Virus record (IMG/VR): IMGVR_UViG_3300035703_000375
Location: 1-26,706 of that record
Source of the DNA: a virus
Strand: one strand, 5' to 3'
DNA length: 26,706 nucleotides
Shown here: piece after piece, positions 1-5,977 of the stretch
Numbering within the stretch: position 1 is the stretch's first letter
How the letters are laid out: each line of letters starts with the position of its first letter
The notes under the pieces: model-generated
What the model saw: only the letters and a program-made list of their open reading frames with translations
What the model was told of the DNA's origin: nothing
Database searches by the model: none
Position numbers and translations under genes: made by a program

Positions 1-125
1 GGCTTGCGGAGGCTTTGCTTAAGATTGCAGAAGGATCTTCTTGTTGTGCATGTCGCGGCAGCGTAGAGTTGGTATCAATAGCCGATAAAGCCCTTGCCGC
101 CGTGAAAGGAGGAAGCGATGAGTGA
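1..125 (+). CDS. 3' end of a small phage gene, cut by the window edge
   Basis: A frame open from the first bases (codons from position 3) gives 40 residues before TGA at 123-125. It contains a CCAC cysteine cluster and ends in KALAAVKGGSDE. The stop lies just inside the next gene, whose ATG is at 118, so the two overlap by 8 bases, as expected of translationally coupled phage genes. The composition looks coding: an amphipathic helix, the Cys cluster, then a second helix. I recall similar C-termini in small hypothetical phage proteins next to genes beginning MSDTPRTDA, but no function is known to me. The start is outside the window. Confidence 0.65.
   Translation, partial: LAEALLKIAEGSSCCACRGSVELVSIADKALAAVKGGSDE
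105..112 (+). promoter_or_regulatory. strong Shine-Dalgarno site (AAAGGAGG)
   Basis: AAAGGAGG lies 5 bases before the ATG at 118 and fixes that start. It is worth marking because nearly all other genes in the window lack such a site. Confidence 0.8.
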
Positions 126-495
126 CACACCGAGAACAGATGCAGCGTGCCATGCGACCTACGCTCAAGGAGTTGCTTACATCCCGCTTGTCGGATTCAT
201 GGAGCAACTGGAACGCGAGCTAAACACTGCAATCCGTGAACGAGACAATGCGCTCAAGATTTGGCGAATGTCCTCCGTGTGCCGGAATCTTGCATATCAG
301 CGAGACAGGCTGGTGTCCGCGCTACAAAGCGTGATGGACTATCGTCAAGGCACCCCCCCATACGATTTCCACCAATACAGAGAAGCAGAACGGGACAACA
401 TGGCGCACGATGCGTGGCAGGTCGTGGAACAGAACTGCTTGAGCCTATTGTCCGAAACGTCCGATAGATCAGACGCAAACGCGATTAACGACTAG
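118..495 (+). CDS. hypothetical protein with MSDTPRTDA-type N-terminus
   Basis: This encodes 125 residues from an ATG with the best ribosome binding site in the window. The N-terminus MSDTPRTDA is a recurring opening of small phage proteins of unknown role. The middle (about residues 25-50) is a charged helical stretch with EQLERELNTAIRERDNAL, likely a short coiled coil. No membrane segment, metal site or catalytic motif is visible. It overlaps the preceding gene by 8 bases, so it belongs to the same rightward operon. Function unknown. Confidence 0.8.
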   Translation: MSDTPRTDAACHATYAQGVAYIPLVGFMEQLERELNTAIRERDNALKIWRMSSVCRNLAYQRDRLVSALQSVMDYRQGTPPYDFHQYREAERDNMAHDAWQVVEQNCLSLLSETSDRSDANAIND

Positions 496-533
496 TTTAT
501 CGTACACTGTGGCCAAACGCAGACAAGTAAAAC

Positions 534-746
534 ATGAACCCGAACGCCGACATGAGAACGACAAAAAGTGAATATGTTCGGCAATGCTTGATGTGTGTGA
601 ACTTTGAAAAGCGAACTGACACACAAGGCAGTCGTGGGTGGTGTAAGAAGAATTCTTTCAACACAGAGCCAGACAACCTTTGCAGGTGCTACGACTGGAG
701 CCGAACGCCGACAAGTGAACCGATGCAGTCAAACGATGACAACTAA
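534..746 (+). CDS. small Cys-rich protein, possible zinc-binding fold
   Basis: This encodes 70 residues. Five cysteines are visible: a CLMC pair near residue 18, then C in GWCKK, and a CRC pair near residue 50. The spacing suits a small metal-binding or knuckle fold, but no named family is recognised. The ATG at 534 is preceded by an A-rich leader with no Shine-Dalgarno site. An alternative ATG at 552 would give MRTTKSEY, keeping all the cysteines. Its end overlaps the start of the next gene (ATG at 736), as is usual in this operon. Confidence 0.65.
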   Translation: MNPNADMRTTKSEYVRQCLMCVNFEKRTDTQGSRGWCKKNSFNTEPDNLCRCYDWSRTPTSEPMQSNDDN

Positions 747-936
747 ACCTACAAGGAAAAAGAACGAATACCCAGCATGGGTCTGCGCAGACTGCGGCGA
801 TAAATACGGTCGCAGAGAGTGCGGCATCGCAACGTGGCATCCAGATACCTGCGGGATCTGCGGACAAGAAGCTCTTTGCACTGAGCCTAGGGATTTTGGC
901 CACCTCAGGGACGAATACAAAAACCACAAGAAGTGA
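736..936 (+). CDS. phage zinc-ribbon-like protein (TWHxDTCxICG...TEPRDFG)
   Basis: This encodes 66 residues. Two CxxC knuckles are present, CADC at residues 17-20 and CGIC at 39-42, with TWHPDTC between them and TEPRDFGHL after. I recognise this as a widespread small phage zinc-ribbon type whose function is unknown. The frame stays open upstream to 604, but that extension is out of register with any plausible domain and lies on top of the preceding gene. The ATG at 736 gives a compact protein with an 11-base overlap and is preferred. The stop TGA overlaps the next ATG (TGATG at 934-938). Confidence 0.8.
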   Translation: MTTKPTRKKNEYPAWVCADCGDKYGRRECGIATWHPDTCGICGQEALCTEPRDFGHLRDEYKNHKK

Positions 937-1340
937 TGAGAACGAAAAAACAGGACGAAGAGTGTCCATATCCGCCGAGTTCAACACCGATTACCGATGA
1001 GGCCCACGCCCGCTGGGCCCAAGGCAAGGTCAGCTGGATCGACGAGATGGCCAGACTGGAACTCGAATCGCTAGAGCAGGCGCGGCTATTAGGTATGTCC
1101 GCCGAACGTGAGTGCGCGCTACGCGGAGAACTCGAACGGTGGCGCAACTGCGCTCGACAACTCGCTGCGTTAGGCATGAGTAAAGATTTCCACACTAGCG
1201 GAGAATGGAACAAAGCAATGGATTTTTATCGTAAATTGCAATCTGGGTGCGATCAAGTTCAGAATAAACAAGATCCATTTGAATCACCAGACCACGACAA
1301 CGATGATTACACGTACGCAGAAACATACAACCCACAATAA
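936..1340 (+). CDS. hypothetical protein with central helical region
   Basis: This encodes 134 residues from the ATG at 936, which overlaps the preceding stop as TGATG. A GTG one codon earlier (933) is possible. About residues 20-85 are rich in E, R, L and A and probably form helices or a coiled coil, with paired cysteines (ECALRGELERWRNC). The C-terminus is acidic and low in complexity (DHDNDDYTYAE). No domain is recognised. Its place in the operon suggests an accessory early protein. Confidence 0.7.
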   Translation: MRTKKQDEECPYPPSSTPITDEAHARWAQGKVSWIDEMARLELESLEQARLLGMSAERECALRGELERWRNCARQLAALGMSKDFHTSGEWNKAMDFYRKLQSGCDQVQNKQDPFESPDHDNDDYTYAETYNPQ

Positions 1341-1345
1341 ACAAG

Positions 1346-1534
1346 ATGAAACCTAGAACATACAAGATACTGACAGATGCCATAGAAGATGGAATACGTT
1401 TTGGCTGGAACCGAGCGCACAAACACACCGATCAACCGGATCGAGAAACCATCTTTGTCGAAATGCACAATGCAATCATGCTGGCTATCGACGAGAATTT
1501 TAGCTTTGAGGATGACATCCCAAGGCTTGATTGA
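1346..1534 (+). CDS. small hypothetical protein
   Basis: This encodes 62 residues and starts 5 bases after the preceding stop. The protein is probably mostly helical. It begins MKPRTYKILTDAIEDGIRFG and ends in an acidic tail (FEDDIPRLD). Three histidines and several acidic residues are scattered without a recognisable metal-site pattern. The leader CAATAAACAAG before the ATG is A-rich with no clear Shine-Dalgarno site. Function unknown. Co-directional spacing and coding-like composition support it as real. Confidence 0.65.
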   Translation: MKPRTYKILTDAIEDGIRFGWNRAHKHTDQPDRETIFVEMHNAIMLAIDENFSFEDDIPRLD

Positions 1535-1564
1535 TAAACATTAAGTTGCAAAAAACGAAACCAA

Positions 1565-1894
1565 ATGAACAGCCAAGAACTAATTGATAATGTACGTCAG
1601 TGGGGGATAGACCGAGGAATCACAGGCCCACAAGGGCAAGGAACTCTCATCTCCCAGCTAGACAAAGCCTACGAGGAATACGTTGAGACACTAACGGCGG
1701 CCCACAACAAGGATCGCTACGAGACCATTGACGGCATCGGAGACATGACGGTGTGTCTAATCCTCGCAGCGGAACTTGCAGGAACAACTTTCGAGGAATG
1801 CCTTGAAGCGGCATGGATGCAAATCCGTGATCGCAAGGGCAAAATGGTAGACGGGAAGTTTGTGAAAGAAAAACCAACCAATACAAAACAATGA
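1565..1894 (+). CDS. MazG-like nucleotide pyrophosphohydrolase
   Basis: This encodes 109 residues. The layout fits the all-alpha NTP pyrophosphohydrolase family: WGIDRGI near the N-terminus, a first helix with acidic ligands (LDKAYEEYVET, about residues 32-42), and a second with DGIGDMTVCLILAAEL (about 56-71). The paired E/ExxE and D/D positions are the expected magnesium ligands. Family members hydrolyse NTPs or dNTPs to monophosphates. In phages they are thought to adjust nucleotide pools or act on alarmone-type nucleotides; the substrate here is unknown. It ends in an ATGA overlap with the next gene. Confidence 0.8.
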   Translation: MNSQELIDNVRQWGIDRGITGPQGQGTLISQLDKAYEEYVETLTAAHNKDRYETIDGIGDMTVCLILAAELAGTTFEECLEAAWMQIRDRKGKMVDGKFVKEKPTNTKQ

Positions 1895-2091
1895 ATACAC
1901 AAAGTGCAAACAAGAAACTCCGCCAATGGGTATTGAGCGGGAAGGCAATCACTCCAATCCAAGCCCTTGAGAAGTGGGGCATTTTCCGACTTGGGGCAAG
2001 AATCCTTGAACTGCGTCAGGAAGGTCACAATATCGTGACAACCATGATGGAGAAGAATGGCAAGCGATTCGCCAAATACCAACTAGCATGA
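1891..2091 (+). CDS. small helix-turn-helix protein
   Basis: This encodes 66 residues and overlaps the previous stop by 4 bases (ATGA). The sequence runs TPIQALEKWGIFRLGARI (about residues 21-38), then LRQEGHNI and NGKRFAKYQLA. I recognise this as the short phage helix-turn-helix type (Pfam HTH_39-like, from memory), with a wing ending in GKRFAxY. Such proteins are expected to bind DNA, but target and role are unknown. The leader ACCAATACAAAACA resembles the motif found before several starts on the other strand. Its own stop overlaps the next ATG (2088) as ATGA. Confidence 0.8.
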   Translation: MNTQSANKKLRQWVLSGKAITPIQALEKWGIFRLGARILELRQEGHNIVTTMMEKNGKRFAKYQLA

Positions 2092-2291
2092 AGCCACGAA
2101 GGGACAACTGGTGCGGCGACAACCTTGCCGAGTAAGCCGAGGATGACGATGATGAAACCCAGCACTTCAACTGGAAGAATAATCCTATCCGAGCCTTATT
2201 CGACAACCCGTCCCAACGCTCGCACCAGTCGTCCCTAGACTACGATAACGAATTAAACTACTATTTGCCCCGCTATGGAAAAGAGATTTAA
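2088..2291 (+). pseudogene. small reading frame broken by one in-frame TAA
   Basis: An ATG at 2088 overlaps the previous stop as ATGA, the junction style of this operon. It reads 15 codons (MKPRRDNWCGDNLAE) and meets TAA at 2133-2135. The same frame then stays open for 51 codons to TAA at 2289, passing through an acidic run (AEDDDDE) and a Tyr/Asn-rich end. The downstream gene starts at 2275, so it would overlap this frame by 17 bases, again as expected. A CAA-to-TAA change would explain the break. It could be a recent nonsense mutation, a sequencing error, a read-through site, or a genuine 15-residue peptide followed by spacer. Confidence 0.5.
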
Positions 2292-2517
2292 GAAAGTAGT
2301 AGTCAACCCAAAGACGGGCAGGAAGAACACCATCCGCTATGGTCAAGCAGGCCCAGCCAAGGACGGTGGGGATCGCATTAGACCCGGCACGTCCAAGGGC
2401 GATGCCTATTGTGCTCGTTCCGCCAAGATTAAAGGTGACTGGAAAAGCGACCCGAATAGTCCCAACAACCTATCCCGCCGCAAGTGGAAATGCCGTGGGA
2501 GCAAATCAATGAAATAA
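2275..2517 (+). CDS. conserved small basic phage protein
   Basis: This encodes 80 strongly basic residues. Distinctive blocks are KTGRKNTIRYGQAGPAKDGG, DRIRPGTSKGDAYCARS and SPNNLSRRKWKCRG. I recognise this as a recurring small phage protein, but no function is established to my knowledge. The charge pattern and the two cysteines suggest nucleic-acid binding, which is inference. There is no Shine-Dalgarno site before ATG 2275. The stop TAA at 2515-2517 shares a base with the next ATG (TAATG). Confidence 0.75.
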   Translation: MEKRFKKVVVNPKTGRKNTIRYGQAGPAKDGGDRIRPGTSKGDAYCARSAKIKGDWKSDPNSPNNLSRRKWKCRGSKSMK

Positions 2518-2714
2518 TGAGTGCTGGTAAAGGTGACGCACCGAGGCCCGTAGACATGAAAATCTATGGGGATAACTATGACCGAATCTTCAGAAAAACC
2601 GATAGATCAAAAAACGTACCGATTCCGCTGGAGGAAGAAAGCAAAACCGGAGGAACAACAGACAGTCAAAAGGACTGTCAGTCTAACGCCGGAAACGCAC
2701 CAGAGGATTCTTAA
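2517..2714 (+). CDS. small phage protein, GKGDxPRP type
   Basis: This encodes 65 residues from the ATG at 2517, which overlaps the previous stop as TAATG. An upstream in-frame ATG at 2484 would lie inside the previous gene and is less likely. The first 30 residues (MSAGKGDAPRPVDMKIYGDN, then YDRIFRK) match a small phage protein type that I recognise, of unknown function. Those proteins normally end soon after the YDRIF segment. Here about 35 more residues with low-complexity character lie over the next gene in another frame, suggesting a lost stop or a frameshifted tail. Confidence 0.65.
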   Translation: MSAGKGDAPRPVDMKIYGDNYDRIFRKTDRSKNVPIPLEEESKTGGTTDSQKDCQSNAGNAPEDS

Positions 2715-2904
2715 CTACGCTCGTCGCTCCAAGATCGGGTTCTCCAAGGCAGTAGAGAAACTGCTCGACACCGAGGAGTCCCGTGCTATGGAACCGCTAG
2801 TCACCATTGACTGGGACAAGGTGCGCAGGATGAAACTTGGCAACCACTACATGAGCATCGACCTGTTCCGTAATGGGAGCCGCAGAAGATACAAACGAAA
2901 ATAA
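2578..2904 (+). CDS. ribbon-helix-helix-like DNA-binding protein
   Basis: This encodes 108 residues from the ATG at 2578, which has GGGGA (2568-2572) at useful spacing. An ATG at 2566 would add four residues. Residues about 31-64 (VKRTVSLTPETHQRILNYAR, then FSKAVEKLLD) form the strand-helix-helix pattern of ribbon-helix-helix regulators. A basic N-terminal arm and a basic C-terminal tail (RNGSRRRYKRK) flank it. A role as repressor or DNA-organising protein is inferred. It overlaps the GKGDxPRP gene by 137 bases in another frame and the helicase loader by 32 bases. Confidence 0.65.
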   Translation: MTESSEKPIDQKTYRFRWRKKAKPEEQQTVKRTVSLTPETHQRILNYARRSKIGFSKAVEKLLDTEESRAMEPLVTIDWDKVRRMKLGNHYMSIDLFRNGSRRRYKRK

Positions 2905-3466
2905 ATCACCGAAAATGAGAGGATTCCCTTCACGCTACAAGAATGCCCCGGAATGTGTCGGAGACGGCTGGTGGGGACACTACAAGGCTGCAATCCCTAT
3001 CGTCGATTCTGGGGGCATTGTGGTGCTTTACGGCGGACATGGTACAGGCAAGACCCGCATGGCCCAGAAACTAGCCTCCGCTGCCAAGCCTCCAAACCGC
3101 TCCTACAAGGTTTTCGGGGTCTCCAAGGATGTCTATCCGGTCTACACCACGGCAGTCAATCTGTTCATGCAGATCCGAGACACCTACCGGCGGGACTCCG
3201 AGATGTCCGAGAAGCAACTTCTGGACTCCTACTGCGAGGCGTCGGTGCTGGTTATCGACGAGATCCAAGAGCGGGGCGAGACCCAGTTTGAGGACAGGAA
3301 GTTGACCCAGATCGTGGATGCCAGATACCAGCATGAAAAACCCACTATCCTGATCTCTAACTACAACCGGGAGCAGTTCGCCAAAGCATTGTCCCCGGCT
3401 ATCCTAGACCGAATCAGAGAGAATGGCATCGGATTGCACTTTGATTGGCCATCCTATCGTAGGTGA
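2873..3466 (+). CDS. DnaC-like AAA+ ATPase (helicase loader)
   Basis: This encodes 197 residues. Walker A is GGHGTGKT (residues 54-61), Walker B is VLVIDEI (125-131), sensor I is LISN (160-163), and ILDRIRE (177-183) carries the candidate arginine finger. This is the DnaC/IstB type of AAA+ fold that loads replicative helicase onto DNA. The DnaC-type N-terminal zinc region is not obvious. With no transposase nearby, a replication role is favoured over IstB. It is the last gene of the rightward array. Its helicase partner is not in the window and may be phage- or host-encoded. ATG 2873 overlaps the previous gene; an ATG at 2915 is an alternative. Confidence 0.8.
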   Translation: MGAAEDTNENKSPKMRGFPSRYKNAPECVGDGWWGHYKAAIPIVDSGGIVVLYGGHGTGKTRMAQKLASAAKPPNRSYKVFGVSKDVYPVYTTAVNLFMQIRDTYRRDSEMSEKQLLDSYCEASVLVIDEIQERGETQFEDRKLTQIVDARYQHEKPTILISNYNREQFAKALSPAILDRIRENGIGLHFDWPSYRR

Positions 3467-3503
3467 CACTTCCGCGATTCCCGTTTGGGAACTGGCAATT
3501 CCC

Positions 3504-3539
3504 GCCAAACTACTAAATTAGCACAGGTTAGTAGTTGGC
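3504..3539. terminator. inverted repeat between convergent operons
   Basis: The left arm GCCAAACTACTAA (3504-3516) pairs with the right arm TTAGTAGTTGGC (3528-3539), giving 12 pairs with one bulged A around an 11-base loop. Just upstream, TTCCCGTTTGGGAA (3477-3490) forms a second small hairpin. The location between two converging arrays fits a bidirectional terminator. There is no clean U-run on either side, so the mechanism is uncertain. The right arm includes the stop codon of the minus-strand gene. Confidence 0.5.
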
Positions 3540-3694
3540 TAGTCCCGAGCAGCGAGGATCAACCCCACGTTAGCCAAGGCATATGCCGTCCAAGTCAGCG
3601 CCCAGGGCCAGTCGCCTTTGACTCCATAGGACAAGCCGACCCACGCGTAAAGCACAGTGACGATTCCGACGATGTGGGATTCGTTGAGGATCAC
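3539..3694 (-). CDS. small two-helix membrane protein, possible holin or lysis accessory
   Basis: This encodes 51 residues from a GTG at 3694 that overlaps the endolysin stop as GTGA, the junction style seen elsewhere here. The longer frame from ATG 3733 would run 43 bases into the endolysin gene and adds no plausible domain. Two hydrophobic segments are visible, IVGIVTVLYAWVGLSYG and WALTWTAYALANVGLILA, separated by VKGDWP. It is the last gene of the late operon. Size, topology and adjacency suggest a holin or related lysis membrane protein, but no family is recognised. Confidence 0.6.
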   Translation of the reverse strand: MILNESHIVGIVTVLYAWVGLSYGVKGDWPWALTWTAYALANVGLILAARD

Positions 3695-4347
3695 TTTTGT
3701 GAGGGACCTTGGACAAGCTTGGCATACCACCAATCGGAGATGCCTTGGGCGATAGCGTCTGCGATCTCCAAACTTTGTGTCTTGGCGGCCACCCAGTCCT
3801 TCTTATTCGTTCCAAAGAATGGTTCAGCAATGACAGCTGGACACGGCATCTTGCGAAGGAACGTGCCACCACGCTCGGATGACTTGATTGGCTTGATGCC
3901 GCGCCGCTTGATCGAGGGAACTTTCCCAAGGAATCGCTCCTCAATCTTGCAGGCTAGTGCCATGCCATCTTTGCTGGTGTGCCAATAAAGCCACTCATGC
4001 CCATTGGCTGTTGCTCCAGCAGCATTAAAGTGCAGTTCCACGGCTGCATCTGCCTTCCATGTCTTGAGTAATCCAGCAAGCCAAGCCATAGCGGTAGCAT
4101 ATCCACCACCATCGTAAATCTTAATCACCTTGGCATTGAAGTTTTTCGCCTCCAAATGTTCAGCGATCATGTCCGCCAGCACGTTATTGTAATACCACTC
4201 ATTCGTCCCATCCACGGACAAGGCTCCACCTTCGTGGCGGTTCTTCACTAACCTGCTGTGGCCCACGCAAATAGCAATGTTTCCACGTTTAGTTGGTGCA
4301 GTTGCGAATTGTAGATACGATGATATTTTCTTGATTATGTTCTTCAT
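3691..4347 (-). CDS. N-acetylmuramoyl-L-alanine amidase (Amidase_3-type endolysin)
   Basis: This encodes 218 residues. The zinc ligands of the Amidase_3 fold are visible: H30 in CVGHS, E50 in TNEWYYN and H106 in ELHFNAA. The catalytic glutamate is E175 in AEPFFG. The enzyme would cut the amide bond between N-acetylmuramic acid and L-alanine in peptidoglycan at the end of infection. The first 20 residues are basic and mildly hydrophobic (MKNIIKKISSYLQFA) but have no clear signal peptide, so export probably needs a holin. No separate cell-wall-binding domain is seen. The leader before the ATG is ACCAATACTAAC rather than a Shine-Dalgarno site. Confidence 0.85.
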   Translation of the reverse strand: MKNIIKKISSYLQFATAPTKRGNIAICVGHSRLVKNRHEGGALSVDGTNEWYYNNVLADMIAEHLEAKNFNAKVIKIYDGGGYATAMAWLAGLLKTWKADAAVELHFNAAGATANGHEWLYWHTSKDGMALACKIEERFLGKVPSIKRRGIKPIKSSERGGTFLRKMPCPAVIAEPFFGTNKKDWVAAKTQSLEIADAIAQGISDWWYAKLVQGPSQK

Positions 4348-4359
4348 GTTAGTATTGGT

Positions 4360-4599
4360 TTATGGCTTGCTGTAGACGTTGGATATTTTTCCATTAAGAC
4401 AAATCTTGCGACTTTTTAGCTCTCCCAATTCGATTAGCCTCCTCAAATGTGAGGCTGCCGTATTTTCTGGTAGCTTGCGCCCATCCTTGGAGGCTTCTTG
4501 GATAAACTCTTTAAGCGTAAACTCATCCTCCCGCTGCACGTTATCGTTGAGCGACTCGAGCGCGGTAAGAATTGCCGATTTGTTTCCGATTTTTTTCAT
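4360..4599 (-). CDS. small winged-helix-like protein
   Basis: This encodes 79 residues. The order is helix (SAILTALESL), helix (TLKEFIQEASKDG), helix (NTAASHLRRLIELG) and a basic beta wing (ELKSRKICLNGKISNVYS). This is the layout of a winged helix, although no family is recognised. It sits between the endolysin and the phosphoesterase gene. A regulator of late genes is possible but not shown. The leader is CTAACCAACAAAAACACC with no Shine-Dalgarno site. Confidence 0.65.
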   Translation of the reverse strand: MKKIGNKSAILTALESLNDNVQREDEFTLKEFIQEASKDGRKLPENTAASHLRRLIELGELKSRKICLNGKISNVYSKP

Positions 4600-4605
4600 G
4601 GTGTT

Positions 4606-4617
4606 TTTGTTGGTTAG
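4606..4617 (-). promoter_or_regulatory. recurrent start-proximal leader motif CTAACCAACAAA
   Basis: Read on the minus strand, this 12-mer ends 6 bases before the ATG at 4599. It differs by one base from identical 12-mers before the starts at 11410 and 14506. It occupies the place of a ribosome binding site. Confidence 0.4.
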
Positions 4618-5412
4618 TTAGTCTGCGGTGTAAACTCTGCGATGCACAAGCGGAAGTTCCCCCTTCTCAACCTGCCTCATGTCGAGGATGACAACCGAAG
4701 GTTGTGGAACCGCGTCTGGCACGACACGGTAGCCGTAGCGGGTGAGACCCTGCCATGCGCCGGTGATGACGCTGATCTGGTTGCCATCGTCCCAGATTCC
4801 GTGCCTATGGCGATGCGCCCTGCACATGACCTTCGGGACTGCTTTGCCAGCCCTCGCCCGGCTGTGAGTCATATTTCCTAGCATGATGCTATGAGCAGAT
4901 GCCTCAAGGTAGCTGCGAGCTGTGGCCGAGATATGGTGCGCAAAATTCATGAGCGTGCCGTTCACCTCAAGATCCAGCGTGTCCCATGCGTTTTGCCCGG
5001 TAGCAGGGTTCTTGGTGGCACCTAGCGCACGCCCGATGCGGATCTCGTCATTGCGGCTGTGGGCCTCTGTCCCCTTGATGATGTGCAGCTTGTGGCAGGT
5101 CTCCGCAAGAAACCCAAGCACTTGTCTCACGGCGTCCGTCTGGTCGCCGGGATCTGGTGTCATTACTTGCAGCGTCTTGTGGTGGATGCCGTCCACGAGG
5201 TCGCCATTGACGACCAGATCGAACTGATCCTTACCGATGACCTTTTGCGCCCAGACCAGCATATCCTCCCAGCACTCCCACAACCACTTCTGGAACTCGT
5301 TTTGCCCAACAGGATTGCCTTCGTTGGAAACAAAGTCTTTTGGCCATAGCCCGACAGTACTGCCAACGTGGAGGTCGCTCATGAGCATCACGAGCTTTGA
5401 TGTAGTTTTCAT
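4618..5412 (-). CDS. calcineurin-like metallophosphoesterase
   Basis: This encodes 264 residues. The metal-binding motifs appear in order: SDLHVG (D13, H15), VNGDLVDG (D71), a GTEAHS block at 114-119 in the place of the usual GNHD/E, FAHH (157-160) and CRAHRHRHG (198-205). These support a two-metal phosphodiesterase or phosphatase. The substrate cannot be read from sequence: nucleic acid, cyclic nucleotide or a phosphoprotein are all possible. It lies in the lysis part of the late operon, an unexpected place for a replication enzyme. The ATG at 5412 overlaps the end of the next gene upstream by 4 bases. Confidence 0.8.
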   Translation of the reverse strand: MKTTSKLVMLMSDLHVGSTVGLWPKDFVSNEGNPVGQNEFQKWLWECWEDMLVWAQKVIGKDQFDLVVNGDLVDGIHHKTLQVMTPDPGDQTDAVRQVLGFLAETCHKLHIIKGTEAHSRNDEIRIGRALGATKNPATGQNAWDTLDLEVNGTLMNFAHHISATARSYLEASAHSIMLGNMTHSRARAGKAVPKVMCRAHRHRHGIWDDGNQISVITGAWQGLTRYGYRVVPDAVPQPSVVILDMRQVEKGELPLVHRRVYTAD

Positions 5413-5714
5413 GGATTTAGTTTGTTTTCAAGTTTCTCCCACGCTGGGAAGAAAATATTGTCGATAGCACGGACGATGCTTTCCTCGTCAAAACGATCAG
5501 CGAATGAACAACCGCTGACAGCAAGAGCAGCATGAATAACCTCATGCCTCAATGTATCTTTGAGAATCTTAGGATTGGCAAGGCATTTCTTTGACAACAG
5601 GATTTGCCTGTCATCAAACAGCATTTGACCCCAATCATCGTTCTCAAGATCACGAAATAGGATCTTAAACTTCTGACCTCCTATGCTGACAGATCTCGGT
5701 GTTTTCTGTCTCAT
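5409..5714 (-). CDS. HExxH metallopeptidase-like protein
   Basis: This encodes 101 residues. HEVIH at 57-61 sits in a hydrophobic helix (TLRHEVIHAALAVSG), the hallmark of zinc metallopeptidases. An acidic pair in FDEES (76-80) could supply the third ligand. The N-terminal part has short strands ending in ILLSKKC, as in the SprT/phage-metallopeptidase type. At this length it is a minimal domain without a visible signal peptide. It overlaps both neighbours as ATGA (5409-5412 and 5711-5714), so it is co-translated with the phosphoesterase and the lipoprotein. Substrate unknown. Confidence 0.7.
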   Translation of the reverse strand: MRQKTPRSVSIGGQKFKILFRDLENDDWGQMLFDDRQILLSKKCLANPKILKDTLRHEVIHAALAVSGCSFADRFDEESIVRAIDNIFFPAWEKLENKLNP

Positions 5715-5977
5715 TGATCTCCTATGATAATAGCTCGTCGATAGGCGTAGTGAGAGAAGAACTTCTGACCATCCCCATCCACATACCCTTCCTTGAAATG
5801 GTAACGAACGCTAGGAAGGAGGGTCACCGTCACAGGGTTGCGTAGTGCTGCCTCGTTTTCTCTTGAGACGCTTCGCCAGTCGCTCCAGCCGCAACTGGGC
5901 AATAGGGCTGCCATCAGCAGCAAGGCGGTCAATCTCGTCCTCAAGGTGGTCGAGTTCTTTTTCACGCTGCCAATCAA
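5711..5977 (-). CDS. small lipoprotein, candidate outer-membrane spanin subunit (Rz1-like)
   Basis: This encodes 88 residues. There is a basic N-terminus, a hydrophobic stretch (LTALLLMAALLPSC, residues 16-29) and a cysteine at 29 fitting a lipoprotein cleavage site, although proline at -2 is unusual. The mature part ends in VTLLPSVRYHFKEG and a Tyr-rich segment. It is not proline-rich as classic Rz1 is. It starts inside, and in a different frame from, the upstream helical gene, overlapping it by 167 bases, the arrangement typical of Rz/Rz1. The spanin assignment is inferred from position, topology and overlap. A free-standing lipoprotein is the alternative. Confidence 0.6.
   Translation of the reverse strand: MIGSVKKNSTTLRTRLTALLLMAALLPSCGWSDWRSVSRENEAALRNPVTVTLLPSVRYHFKEGYVDGDGQKFFSHYAYRRAIIIGDQ

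Noticed and set aside
604-735. Upstream extension of the zinc-ribbon gene
   Set aside because: It overlaps the preceding Cys-rich gene and has non-coding-like composition; the ATG at 736 starts directly before the conserved part.
2873-3466. IstB transposition helper as the identity of the AAA+ ATPase
   Set aside because: The fold is shared, but no transposase accompanies it and the setting is a phage replication operon.
3485-3988. 167-codon plus-strand frame after the helicase loader
   Set aside because: Antisense to the small membrane protein and the endolysin, and it runs through the convergent repeat; no recognisable domain.
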